A stretch of 64,000 nt of DNA, from NCBI GenBank assembly GCA_019095985.1, contig CM032662.1, positions 36,713,038 through 36,777,037 on the forward strand. Direction: 5' to 3'. Shown in pieces: positions 1 through 12,900 of the stretch (the first letter of the stretch is position 1; every line of letters begins with the position of its first letter). The position numbers and the translations under genes were made by a program. Origin of the DNA: Streblospio benedicti (taxonomy: Eukaryota > Annelida > Polychaeta > Spionida > Spionidae). Below the pieces are notes generated by a model. The model was not told where the DNA came from, searched no databases, and saw nothing but the letters and a program-made list of their open reading frames with translations.

Positions 1-414
1 AAGCAATATGATTTGGTCAGTGTATTCCAAAAGTTTCTTTCATTTATTCGGCGTATTAAAGTATGTAGAACAATTTAAATACTACGGAATAAGAGGCCAG
101 TATAAACGTATCAAAACACGTGAAAGCAGTTTCGTCAGACGTAACATGTAAGAAGCCGCCGCCTAAATCTCCCATGTTAAATGTCACGTCTGTCGTTAGA
201 AATCCACAGTACGTCTGGCAAAAATCATTCGATTATACAATGTCACGTGACCTTCTATATTAGTTATCAAGTAGGCATGGTATTTTTAAAGGTGTAATAA
301 CTAATAAATGTGGAGAATTTAAATATCATTTTCCTTACACTTGCACTGTTAAAGGCATTGTTCATTGATACTGCGCTTTACAGAACAAATATTATTTTGG
401 CTGAGCATTATCTT
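1..414. repeat. MITE/foldback family unit, left end cut by window
   Basis: This stretch is a diverged copy of the unit that forms each arm of the inverted pair at 13456-14432. Shared blocks include the run around CGTCAGACGTAAC and the run TCACGTGACCTT. It ends in CTGAGCATTATCTT followed by TA, the same terminus as the other copies. Its other end lies outside the window. No open frame is visible, so it is non-autonomous. Confidence 0.75.
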
Positions 415-460
415 TAAAGATGTGCATTGACTACACAAGTACAGACATGTCGCCCCTTAC

Positions 461-3400
461 CATTGTTGACGGGCCGGACAATTCCACATGACCATGACCA
501 TGAGGCAGATCCACCTCGCCCACCATCAGCATAAATCGCGGTGCGAGTATCCACGCACAAACACGTCATGCTGAGTTTCACCCAGGCCAAAGTCCACGCG
601 CAGTATACCGGACTCTGGGTCGGACACCTGCCAGAGGAAGTGTGAAAGAGTGAAAAGTTATGTGTGCGTATTAAATTATTAGCTCGATAAGGGAATCGTA
701 TGAATTGTTCATATTATTTGATTCTACTCTCTTTGTTCTATTTTTACTTCCTTATCTTCTAAAGTGGTCTAAAAGTGGTCTTAAAATACAAAAATACCTG
801 TTGGTCCAAAAATAAAATTATTCTTATAACATGTTATGTTCATATTATTACATTGTTATATTAGTGAAAATAAGTACAGCAAAAACGAGAAACTTAATCA
901 TCCTTTTAACATTGTATATTCAGCAATCATGACGTCTGCTCCCCTTGATGAGCAAAAATCTGTCAATGTTTGAACTGCAGGTGTGGACTTTTAATGAGAA
1001 ATATACTTTATGCTATCGAGGGTTACTTGTCTTGCTGACTGGTAACACTTTTCAATCTTATCCTGACCCTAATAGTATTTGATTAAGACACTATGCAAAG
1101 GAAAACCGTCACTGAATGATAAAATGATAAGTTTTAGCAGGGAAACGATATATTTCATATCAGTACATCTCTGTAGAATTGAAAATAGGTATGGGAAGAG
1201 AAAATCTGCGAAGAATGGAAGTAAACATATGCCATTGGAAATGTGTTAATTCTTACCTCATAATACACAGCCATGATATCAAAGTCCGCATCATGGAAGA
1301 CATTTTCGACATCATGTAGAATGGGGCTGGTCAGATCAATGATTAAGGGAATGCTGTGGCCAACACTAGTGACAAGGGCACCACCGTACACAACCTAAAA
1401 AGAGGACCTAAAATTGGTACCAACATGAATGTTTACAGCAGTACAAATGAAAATACCTATGATTTGTGTTACAGACCATATTGCTTTAAGTTCATAATTC
1501 ATACTCTTGATGCAAAAGAAATTTTATGCAATTCATGCAATTGTCAGTACTGTACTTTAAAAAATGTAGGACTAACTAATAATTAAGTGATCATGTCTGC
1601 ATTCTATTTCTCTACCATTTGTTGAATATTCTGTATGTATGTCTCTTATTACAGCATTATTTTGGTATTTAATATCACACCTACATCATTCAGAGCTTGG
1701 ACAGTGGTGTAATATTTGCCTCCAGAGTTCAGAGCGAGGTCCGAAGCATAACCTTGGTGTGACCAGTAGGACTTGTCGGCAAGATGAGAGTGAGGGTCTT
1801 CATAAGCAACGGTATTTTCATCAAGAACTCTGGTGCCCACGGCCCAGGTGTAACCCCAGATGTCAGTCTCATTGTCATGGAAGCCATCCTAGTTTGCTAA
1901 AATAATAACAACAAATAATTGTAATTTATAAAATGTGTAGAACTTTAATGTTTTATGATCATTATATTGATTTGTCTTTGCATATCAAAATCAAATTTCA
2001 TATTGTAGTACATACTTTTTTTTACCATGCACCTGTTTTTATTCAGATTGATAAGGAACCCATTGATTTGAAACTAGTATTTATAAAAATAAAACTTAAT
2101 AAAATTTGGACCATCTATATATATGTTGGCATTGCATGGTAAGAAAAATACCAGTATACGTACATGAGACCACAATTTAGACACTGTTTTAGTAAAATCA
2201 AATTCAATATATATAAATGATTCCAGCATTAAGAAAATGTAAAACTATCGAAAAATAAAAAAGTTATCTGGTATAATTAACACATTAGCTTCCAAATTGT
2301 ACCTGTGATGTAGTGATTGCTGATGGTGTACAACGTGTCATGTTTGGGCCAATTGCCGTTAAACACCGTCGCTGCTCCAGGACCATCAATGATCATCCTG
2401 GGGAACAATTCATATTCATATATTTTGAATGTATTTCAGAATTATATGTACTTCTTTCATTGGACTTTTGACTCCATGTCAGATAAAAACTCTGGTTTAT
2501 TATATGTGATATGGTCCTTTCCTGACTTCCTGAGTCATAAGTCTAATGACATAATTAACATATTCCTCAAATCTAAAAATCAACATTAATATTTTTGAAT
2601 TGTAGAAAAAGTATTTGAGAATATTCCTCAAACATGTATTTCACTTTTCATATTTGAACTACACAGTGTAATAGAATTAAACAATAATGGCATAATATCG
2701 CAAACATTAAAGCTGTTTCTATTGAGTATTTCTTGTACTTTCCTACATAATGCATCTTGCCACAGCAAGGTATCATCTATCAATGGTTTTAGGTAGAACC
2801 CAAAAGCTGTTTCTATTGAGTATTTCTTGTACTTTCCTACATAATGCATCTTGCCACAGCAAGGTATCATCTATCAATGGTTACAGCTAGAACCCCGAAT
2901 TGGTGAAGATGACATAATATGGCAGATTAATGGTTATGAATATTCAACAATTCAATCTTTTTTCACTATAAAGTATTTCACTGTATGAAGTTTTAATAAT
3001 GTCTCATAAGAGACTTGCTAGAATTAAATCCTACATATGGTTCCTATTAAATTTCTAATTCCTTATTCATTGCATCCCATTGTATTGATATGAGTTACCA
3101 GTATTCTTATAAGTTCTCTTATTCTACTTCAACAAGGTAGTAGAGACAAGCCTTTTAGTCAATAATTCAATTATTTTAATTATTACCTGCTTTTCTTTCA
3201 AAACAACATCTAAAATTCAAATTTTAATCGATTCTGAACTCTACAGGTTACTTTAAAAAATAAAATCAACATTATATGACACATTAACAGATACCGCATA
3301 ACGAAAAACAACTGGACACTTTTAGTTAATATATCATATTATTTTATGAAAAATTTCCGTCCTCAGGTGGGATTTGAATCCACGACCTCTGGTTTGAGAT

Positions 3401-3926
3401 GATAACTGACCAAGTATGTAGGCTGGGGGTTACACAGACAACGGTTCGTAGGTGTAACCTTTTCACAGCCTGCTGCTTGGGATGATGGTATCATTCCAGT
3501 CTAACAACCTTGGGGTCGTGAGTTCAAGTCCCGCCAGGGCCACTTGATATAGTCAAATGGAAGATGTCTCTTCAGTTATGTCAATACAGTGGTAGGAGCT
3601 TGCATGGCAGAGCAGTGAGAGTAGCATATTATTTTAGTAAATATGATCATTTATAGAAAGCAAAAACATTTCTAAAATTCATCACCATTATGAACCCACA
3701 ACTAAAATTCCTCCAGAAATCACTTCTATGAAAAGATCTGATCATAAAAGTTTATTAACTGCTAATCCACCTGGCGTAACATTGATACAGCGGCCAGCAT
3801 GAGTTATGGCAGCAGAGCAGCCATCGTGCTTGAACAAGTCCAGCTGAACCTCTCCTACCGGACCCGGTTCTGGTGGGGTGAAGTCAACAGTGATTCCTCC
3901 CACAGTCGTCAGATAATTCTGGTAAT
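461..3926 (-). CDS. C-terminal beta-sandwich-like exons of the long minus-strand gene
   Basis: Exons, from upstream to downstream on the minus strand, are 3771-3926, 2303-2397, 1681-1888, 1257-1393 and 461-627. Each has AG before and GT after it. They read like repeated extracellular modules: a GGITVDFTPPEPGP type linker, DNETDIWGYTWAVGT, then DFDIMAVYYE joined to VSDPESGILRVDFGLG. This linker plus DxESGI plus W-x-x-G pattern recurs in uncharacterised deuterostome extracellular proteins. Exon 461-627 changes frame partway: it opens as VSDPESGILRVDFG and its second half reads well only in another frame (RFMLMVGEVDLPHGHG). Binding partners are unknown. Confidence 0.55.
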
Positions 3927-6900
3927 CTGCAGTATATTTGGGCAAATATCAGTGAGTTATAAAGTTCAAAAGGAATTGACAAAACAGATCAACAGTACTA
4001 CAGTTGCACAACTTGAAGGGAGGAAATGAAATGAAATATTTGAGTCTAATAATTTAAGTTGTGAGACAGTTATGACTAAGTAGCGTTTGAAATAAATTGG
4101 TTCCATCTACCGTATATATTTTGAAAAAATATTTTTGTCCAGTTTCCTATCAGAAAACATATTTCTTTTAATTTTATTAATTCCAGAGGTACCTACCTAG
4201 TACCTAGTGGGTTCCGTGTCCTCCCGGACTTTGGATGTCATGGTTTGCCACTTCTTCCTACATTGAGCTGTCCTCACAGCTTCTCCATACCGGACACCCA
4301 GCCACTCCAAGATGTCAGTGGTCCATTGTCTCCTTGGTCTTCCCTTTGGTCGGGCACCTTCCACTCTTCCCTCCAGTAGATGTCGCTGTAGACCATCATT
4401 CCTGATCAATGGCCAAAGAAGGTTCATTTGGATGATGGTTTGCAGAAGGGTTCTCTTTTTCATGTACTCTTCTCAGCACCTCTTCATTAGTGATGTGGTC
4501 TTGATACGAAATGCGGAGCATTTTGCGAAAATAACCACATTTCAAAAGCATTGATTCGTTTTTCTACTTCTTTGTTTATGGTCTAGGTCTCTGCTGCATG
4601 AAGTAATGTTGATAGCATCTCACTAGTCTCTTTTTCTTGTTTCTAACCTCAGCTTTCTACTTGCCAGAACATCTCTCATCTTTATAAAGCTGGACCTTGC
4701 TATCTCTATCCGCCTTTTCACTTCTACTTCACATCTTCCATCTTCAGTAATCTGTTGGCCTAGATATTTGAATTTTGCTACCTGCTCCAGCTCTTCACCA
4801 TTCACATTGATCTTGACACACTTCTTTTCTGTCCTTCTTTTTACCAGCATTACTTTTGTCTTTTTCACGTTCATCCTCAGANCCGTACTCAGCACTTGTC
4901 TCGACAGCTGCATCTACTATCTTCTGAGGTAGGACGATACAAAGTATTAATTGTGATAAACTACATAATTGATTTGGGTGATATATAAACAAGATGGTCC
5001 ACATGACCCTTATGGAAATCTCATCTTTGCTTACAATTGTATATTTTCATTCTGTGCACTTATAATAATGAAATCCTGTTTAAGAGAATTTAAACCCCTT
5101 AACAGAATTAAATTTTTTTGTCAAATATTAAGCCAATTAAACCCGAATTTCTGATAGCTATTTTGCAATTCATACCCAGGTTATTAGTGAGGTGTATGTT
5201 GATGTAGTAAACTTCTCCATGAATCAGAGGAAGACTGTTATATTCCAGCCAGGAGCTATGTCCTGAACTCAAACGTTCAAAGTTGTGAAACGAGTCACTA
5301 GTACGGAGAAAAACATCTGGCCCTTCAATCACAGACTGTAAGAGACAGTTCTCGGTCTCATACTCATAGTCAAAAGACACACATTTAGTTCCAAAATCAA
5401 TACATTTCTGTGCACAATCGTAATCATGCTTGGCAGAGAGAGATCTGAAACAAATCAAACAACATCCATATGTATATCCAAATTAGTGTACACTACATCT
5501 GATGAAATCATACTTAAATATAGTAGAACCTTATTATCTGAATATCTTTTATCTCAAATTTTTTGTTATCTCAAAGTTAGTTTATTGATTTCCCTTTAGT
5601 CGCATTGAGCTGATTATATTATATATTGGCTATCTCAAGCATTTTGCTCTTTCTTTACAGATTTCAGATAATGAGTTTCTTATGTAGATCAAAATATAAT
5701 TTACTTAAAAGGAGTGGCAGTGAGTTTTCCCACTCTTCCAGCAGCAAAATGTTCCAACGCATTTTCTCCTTCTTTGTTGATAGGATTCTTTTCTAGCTCA
5801 AAATCATGCCAGTTCACAGCCTGTTGTGAAAAAAGTAAAAGAGCAAAGATCACACGTAATGTAATGTTCTATTTAGATTCAAATTTCAATTTAGAGTACA
5901 CCCACCAGAAAATAGATATCTAATATAATATACCCATGTACACGTATGGCATAACAAATTATAAAACGCTCTATGGATTGATTTCCACATCTAAAACATG
6001 GTGGACTTAAAAATGATTGAACGTGCATATATATCAATGGGCTTAACAGTGAGAATCTTTTTCACTTTTGAAAGGATAGAAAATGTCAACTTTTGGGTTA
6101 CAGGCCCAATTATGTAAAGACATACATTAACGCACATTAATATACACATATATTTCCACTCACAGAATGACCATCGTAATGCTCCCCAACACCCACAGCT
6201 GCTGACTGGCTGATGATCGGGGAATCGTCAATGACGATCACGGATGCACTCAGATGGGCAGGATGACTCGTCTTTATGTGGTAGGGCTCGATTGGCAGAG
6301 TCATGTCATACGTGGGCAGCTCACATTGCAGTACTGTTTCATCATCCTAGTTTCACATGCAAAACAATTATGAGAGCAGTCATAAAACATTTGAAAATGT
6401 CAAATTCACTTCACATAGAACATTGTTAGAACCTACCACTTTGTCTCTTGCTTTCAACGTAAAATGAAGTGGAATGCCAGTTTGTGATGTTGTCCATGGA
6501 ACCATCTAAACAAAAAATATTCTTTTATATATCATGAATTATTGCTTTTAACATGTACCAACATTTGACTTTGCACGAGCCCAAGTGAATTATTCTTTAT
6601 TGCAAATTTATTTCAACATCCTAGTTGTTATTTTAATAAATGAAATTAATAGTAGAATGATGCTAGTTTCTTGGCATGTATTATATTGACAAATTCTCTG
6701 AAATATGTCACAGAAGCAGTAATGCACATGACATTTCAAATATGTAACTCAATACATACATTCAAATATTTAAATTTAGTTCATAAAATGTAATATCAGA
6801 TTCTTTAAATTATATTATACCTGTGAAACACCTTCAACTTTTGTCCAAAGTTGAAGATCACTTCCACCTTTATAAGTTCCAATTGCAGACATGATATTCA

Positions 6901-9900
6901 ATTCACTAGCATAGTTGTACAGGCCAATTTGCAGAAGATATGCTGGATCTTTTGGACTTCGACCCATAACTTGCTCAACTTGACATGTTGATACAGCTTG
7001 TTCATTGAAATTTTCTGCATGTTCACCTTCATAACATTGTACAGACGGCTTCCATGACCAAAAGCATTCATAAAGTTTAAAGAATCCCTTTGTATACTTC
7101 TCTTCATCCTTTATCTAATGGTTTACAAAAGAAAGTATTACAGACTATGCTACAGACAGTATTGCATTGTACACATTTTAGGATAAAACGTAGCATGAGA
7201 CTATGTAAGAATTCATCTGACAATTTGATTTCATGTATTTACAAAATAATGAATGTTACCATTTTTATAATCCATTTAACCACAGGATGATCCCAAATAG
7301 CTTTTATTGTTGGAATCCAAAGAATGACGACACAATTGACTTTTTTTGTGAGTAGGGTTGCATGGAAATATTAAATTCTTTTCTGAATTAAAATAAATTT
7401 ATCTATTAAATTTTAGAATAGGTTATTATGCAATTTTCATTGTCAATTATACTTATACAGTCCTTATCTTTTTACCCTGTATCAAAACTGAGAGGTGGTA
7501 AAGTTATGTTTGTTGTTATCCATGCTGAAAATGTAGTGTTGGACAGCTGTCCTTTCCACTGAAACTTATTCCCAAACCCAAGCAGTCTCCTTCACCCACA
7601 GATCGTGCTGCAACATGTAAAATTAAGTCATGATTAAAATGTAAATTATAGATTTATAGTTTCTGTTGTTGTTACAACATGGTAGAATATTCCTAATTAT
7701 TTAGATATCTCAATACAGTGCCTCATGTCCCAAAATTTGTAGAAGCTTCTTTCACAAAATGGCATCAGTGCTAACTTGTGTCTTTGGTACAAATTATTAC
7801 GTTTTTCAATGTATCCATGAACCATTTAATATCCAATTTAATGTTCCTAATTCAGGTTACCAGCTGATAAAACTGTAACATATAACGGTACATCATTCAA
7901 ATGCTCACTTAATGTAATGGTGAAGAATAAAAAAAGCATTCCTTACAGTGGCGCTGAAGTGTGTAGATATCACCAAACCTTAAGTCCGATTCTGGTCTCC
8001 TTCAGGAAGAATTGGAATAAATTCTGCATTGTCTATGATGTAAAATCCTGTTATAGTACCACCTGAAATAAGGATTACATGTACTAGAGTTTTTATTTTA
8101 CAGTTAAAATCCAAATACGGCTATTCTCACATGGCAATCACTTCCAAATCTAATAAAAGTATATTGAAAAAGTTTTCAGCCTACATGGTATACACTTTTT
8201 AAATCCTCTGGCAACAAATATGAACGTGTCATAAAGGTACAGGAATTATTTCGAATAGAGATATGTATAGGATTTGGATGCAGATATTGTTTAAAAATTT
8301 TATCACAGCGACATAAAAACAAAATAGACATTCACATACTAGTGTTTAAACTTGATACAAAAAATGATGATACAAACTTAGAGTAGCCTGTATATGATCA
8401 TGTATCACAAAATGATGGTGAATAAATGGAAGTTGGCCAGCGATAAGTGTTATGTTTAGATGGATAAGACTGGTAGTTCTTGTAAGTTGCCTATGTCATC
8501 CTGATTTATTTAGGGTTTGAAAATTGTAAAAATTTGCACACTGACAAAAAGTGTCTGGCCCTTAATTATGTTCCTATTGAGAGCCGTAAGAAAACGCAAA
8601 CAGCTTAAAATAATATTGTTTACTCTTTTTTCATTTTTTATTAATTTTTGTCTTTGTTTATTTCATAATGCAACTCTTCTCTGTATTCTCAAGTATAACT
8701 TTTCGAGATAAGTTACTTACCCATCTTCACTCTGAATAGCTTTGTGAAACAGTCAATTGTACATTTTACTCTATACTTGATATGAAATGGATCCTTCTTT
8801 ATTCTCACTTTGAAGCTTCTAAAAAAAAAGATTTTGATTTACTTAGTTGTTTATTAGATTATCAGTGTCTAATTCAATTGATTGAACACTTCTATAGCAT
8901 CAGCCATGATCTACATTATGCATTAAGTAATATTATATTGTCATACAGAATTAGTTACATACATGTAATATAATGTGGAACTATCAATTCAATTATCAAA
9001 AAATAAAAATCATCTTTACCAAGAAATCCTTTTCAAGTTCTATTGTCACCGTTCCTTTTATGGCTATTGCTTCAAATCTTAATGAAATGCGACCTTTAGG
9101 GAAACTTTTTCTGATATTTCCTGTCAATACAAAAACAATCAGCTCAAAATAGCTCAAAAAGTAAGGTTAAAGTTAAAGTTTATTTTATTGGCTTTTTACA
9201 GAATTTGTTGTACAGTTTGAGGCAGCCACTGAGCAAGTCAAGTCAAGTCAAGTAATATTTATTTAAAAGTCGGTACATTACAACAAATAACATAAGCTCT
9301 ACAGAGCTTTTAAAACCGACAATACAGACATATACAATTACACATTATACACTAAAATAAATTCATATGGATAAGTTATTTACAAAATAAACATTTACAG
9401 CTATCACCTTCCCACTTTCCAATAACACCCCCAAACTCATTTAATGACATTGACACTCTAAAATCATTTGGAAGTTCGAGCAGCGGCCTGCTTGGTGTCG
9501 CCACCATCTAGTAATGATACTGTACAGTAGCGACACGCTGTGTGGAGATCGACAATCCAGTGGCAGACGTACGACGTAAGTGTTTGGCGACACAAAGTCT
9601 GCCAAGGCCAGGCCGCGAACTCACGACGCAGGCAATTCACATTTTAAGGTTGTACGCTCTAACCACTGGACCACTGAGGACCACAATAACACAGCATCAC
9701 TGACTGAACATTGACTCATGGTAAATATGATGTACAATGTATCTATGAAAATTTGCTTCTCTGTTTATATGAATATTGAACCAACTTTGGGCATTATTTT
9801 TTAAAAGTATTCAATCTATCAAATAAAATGTAAACAAATAGACCAAAGAAGGTCACCTTGTCAAATTGGTTACAAGTGACAGTCACTTCATGTTGAGAGA

Positions 9901-12900
9901 GTTTGAGATGCATCAAAATTTGAACATTGGGGGTGTACAACAATATTGTTGTTGATGTAAAAAATTAAAAAATTGACCTAAAATGACCTGAGGAAAACTT
10001 TGATACTGGTGATGGTCACCAGATAAAAAAAAAAAAAAAGCTTGAATGTTGCTGAAAATGACTGATAAAAGCATCTGAGTAGGGTTGTTCTTTCTCTATG
10101 TTTGAAATGTCTTCAGTAGATTATAGAATGTACATAAAATGGCTTCTTTCTGGAAAGCACATTTTAATACACTGTATGTGCCAGGAATGAAAACTCATGC
10201 ATGCATCTTTAAAGTATGACTGAAGTATATAAACATTTGCATACCTTTTCTATCTTGAATCCAATCCATTGTTTTATCTTAAGAGCAATTTTTTGTATCA
10301 CTTTAAAAATTGATTCCCCTAATTTGTTTAATATGCGCAGAAAAACTTTCAAAGGGATATTTCTTACATCATTTACTTGTACATCATTTTGTTGAGATAT
10401 GATTCTTCTTTTATATATTATGCCTATAATGATACAATACAAGCATTAGAATTTTTCTGCTCTGCCTCTCAGCCAATCAGAATCGAGTATTTAAACAAAC
10501 ATGAGAGAATATTTGAGAGCAAACATAAAATTATTAAATGTGATACATGCTTACTATCATTGCAGTGAACAAGCGGACTTTCTATTTTCATAATGATAGT
10601 TTCTTTAGAGCAAAACAAATTCAAAGATGAGCAACTTTTCACACTTATTGATAAACTCCCTGCAATATAAACATACAGCGTTACCACAATCTATTCATAT
10701 CAGATGTGTCATTACTTATTATGAGATTTATTTTACCATAACTAAAAGCTGACTTACCTGGATTGTCATCTCTTAATTGGAGAAAATAAGAAGTGCCATT
10801 CATTGAAGAATTTAGTGTTATTTCACCAAAATTGTCAAAAAATGCTGCAATTCAAATATCAGCCAATGTTTGTGCAAAAAAAAAGAAATAATAACATTTC
10901 ATGTTACAAAACCATAAAAAACAATCTCAAGATGTGATCTAATACTCACAATAATATGGTAGAATTGTCAACTCGTCATTGAATTCTATATGTAATTCTT
11001 TCTTATCAGGCTTGTTTTCTATTTTCAATGAAATGCGCTGTGAATGATACATCATGGATGGTTTCACAAATAGTGAGATATAGTTGCAGTCAGCAGAAAT
11101 CATTTCCACAATCGTACTGCTCCCCATCACCAATCCACACTCTGAATTGTTAGGAGAAAGAACAGAATTATAAATTGAAACCACTTTATTATTCTTATTC
11201 TACTCACACTGTTATGCCAAGCAAGCTCCTACCCCTGTATTGACAAAGCTGAAGACATAGCTTCCATTTGACTATATCAAGTGGCTCTGGCGGGACTCAA
11301 ACTCACGACCCCACGGTTGTGAGACTAGAATGATATCATCATCCCAAGGACTCAAGTCCCATCAGTGCCACTTGATATATAGTCAAATGGAAGCTATGTC
11401 TTCAGCTATGTAAATACAGTGGGAGGAGCTTGCTTGGCATAACAATGAGAGTATAATTGGAATATACAAAATCTTGGTGAAAATATATATATATATAGTT
11501 GTTCACTTTATTATTGCATATGTATTTTAGAATATAGTTGAAAACAAGCTACTATTTCATCCATATGATTTTCTCATTTTAGAGTAAATATCTGATAATT
11601 TCCATACCTTCTTCAGCAAGAAACTTCATCATCAATTCATCTACATACTTGGCATCCATGCTGCAATCTAATAGTTGGTGCAAATGATAATTGCTGTATT
11701 TTTCTGGGTCATCAATGATCTTGAATGAAATTTGATTGAATTTTGGAGAGATAGTTTTTCTTTTTGTTTTCTTGTTGAAAAATTATACAACAATAAACTT
11801 TTTAGAAATAAATCTTCTACATTAAGTCAACCTCAATGTGTAACATATTAATGCATGCTTTTTTTGTTGAATTGTGAAAGTTTGTAAAAGTAAATATCAG
11901 GCTACATGATACTTTAACAAATGACACTTTTAAATAATAGAAATGTGTTGAAAAAAATGTTTCCACTGTACTTTGGAATTTAGGATTAAAACAAGATCAT
12001 CTGCAATTTCTTATAATTCATCAGCTAGCTCATCATAACCAGCATCTTGGAAATAGTTGATGTACCAATTAATGGAATATTCATATGGATCAAAATATTC
12101 CTTCAATTTGGTAAAACTTCCTTTGTCCAATTGTTTAATAGTAGGGATCCTGTAAATGACTCACATTGTATTACTATGTTAGAACAGTCAATATGTAGTT
12201 TCAACAAATAAATAATAAAAGATTAGGTTTAGATTCAGATTTATCATTGTATTAAATTAGCATCTAAACCTAATCTTTTATAATTTATTTATTATATCAA
12301 GATGCACCACAAAAATTCTGATCATATATTCTACATGTAATTTCAACCATGACCATAAATTGATACAATATATATTATTTACTGTAATTGACATTTTGAA
12401 ATTGGACATAATATACAATGTATTGTATGATATATGTTTTACAAGATGCCATTACCTTTGTCCGTTAATCCATTCATAAGATTTTGTGAACCTCGGCTTC
12501 TCTGATTCATAGAGGATGTTGTAATAAAAATTTTCCATTTGATCATCAATATACTGAAATAAAAACAAATAAAATGACAAATTATCAGAAACTAATGTAT
12601 AGATCATTACGCTGTCGGTATGAGACAAGTTCATTTTCAAAAAACTATTTGCATTGAGTGATTTTCAATTGTTGAATTATTAAACTTACCTTCAATCTGT
12701 TAATTTTATCCCAGTCAACATCATTCGGATAATTAGGATCTTCAGGTGAGTCAGAGGGAATGTATTTTCCTTCAATGTCAATATCCTTTCTTTTCATTAC
12801 TTCACTTTTTTTAGTTGGCTTAGAGGGCATACTATCACTGCTGGCTATCTGCATGAGAAAGCAATTAAAAATATAAGATCTTGTTAAAACAATTAAATGA

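Noticed and set aside
3365-3440. A functional tRNA gene
   Set aside because: Box-like words are present but acceptor and T-stems do not close; better read as a SINE head.
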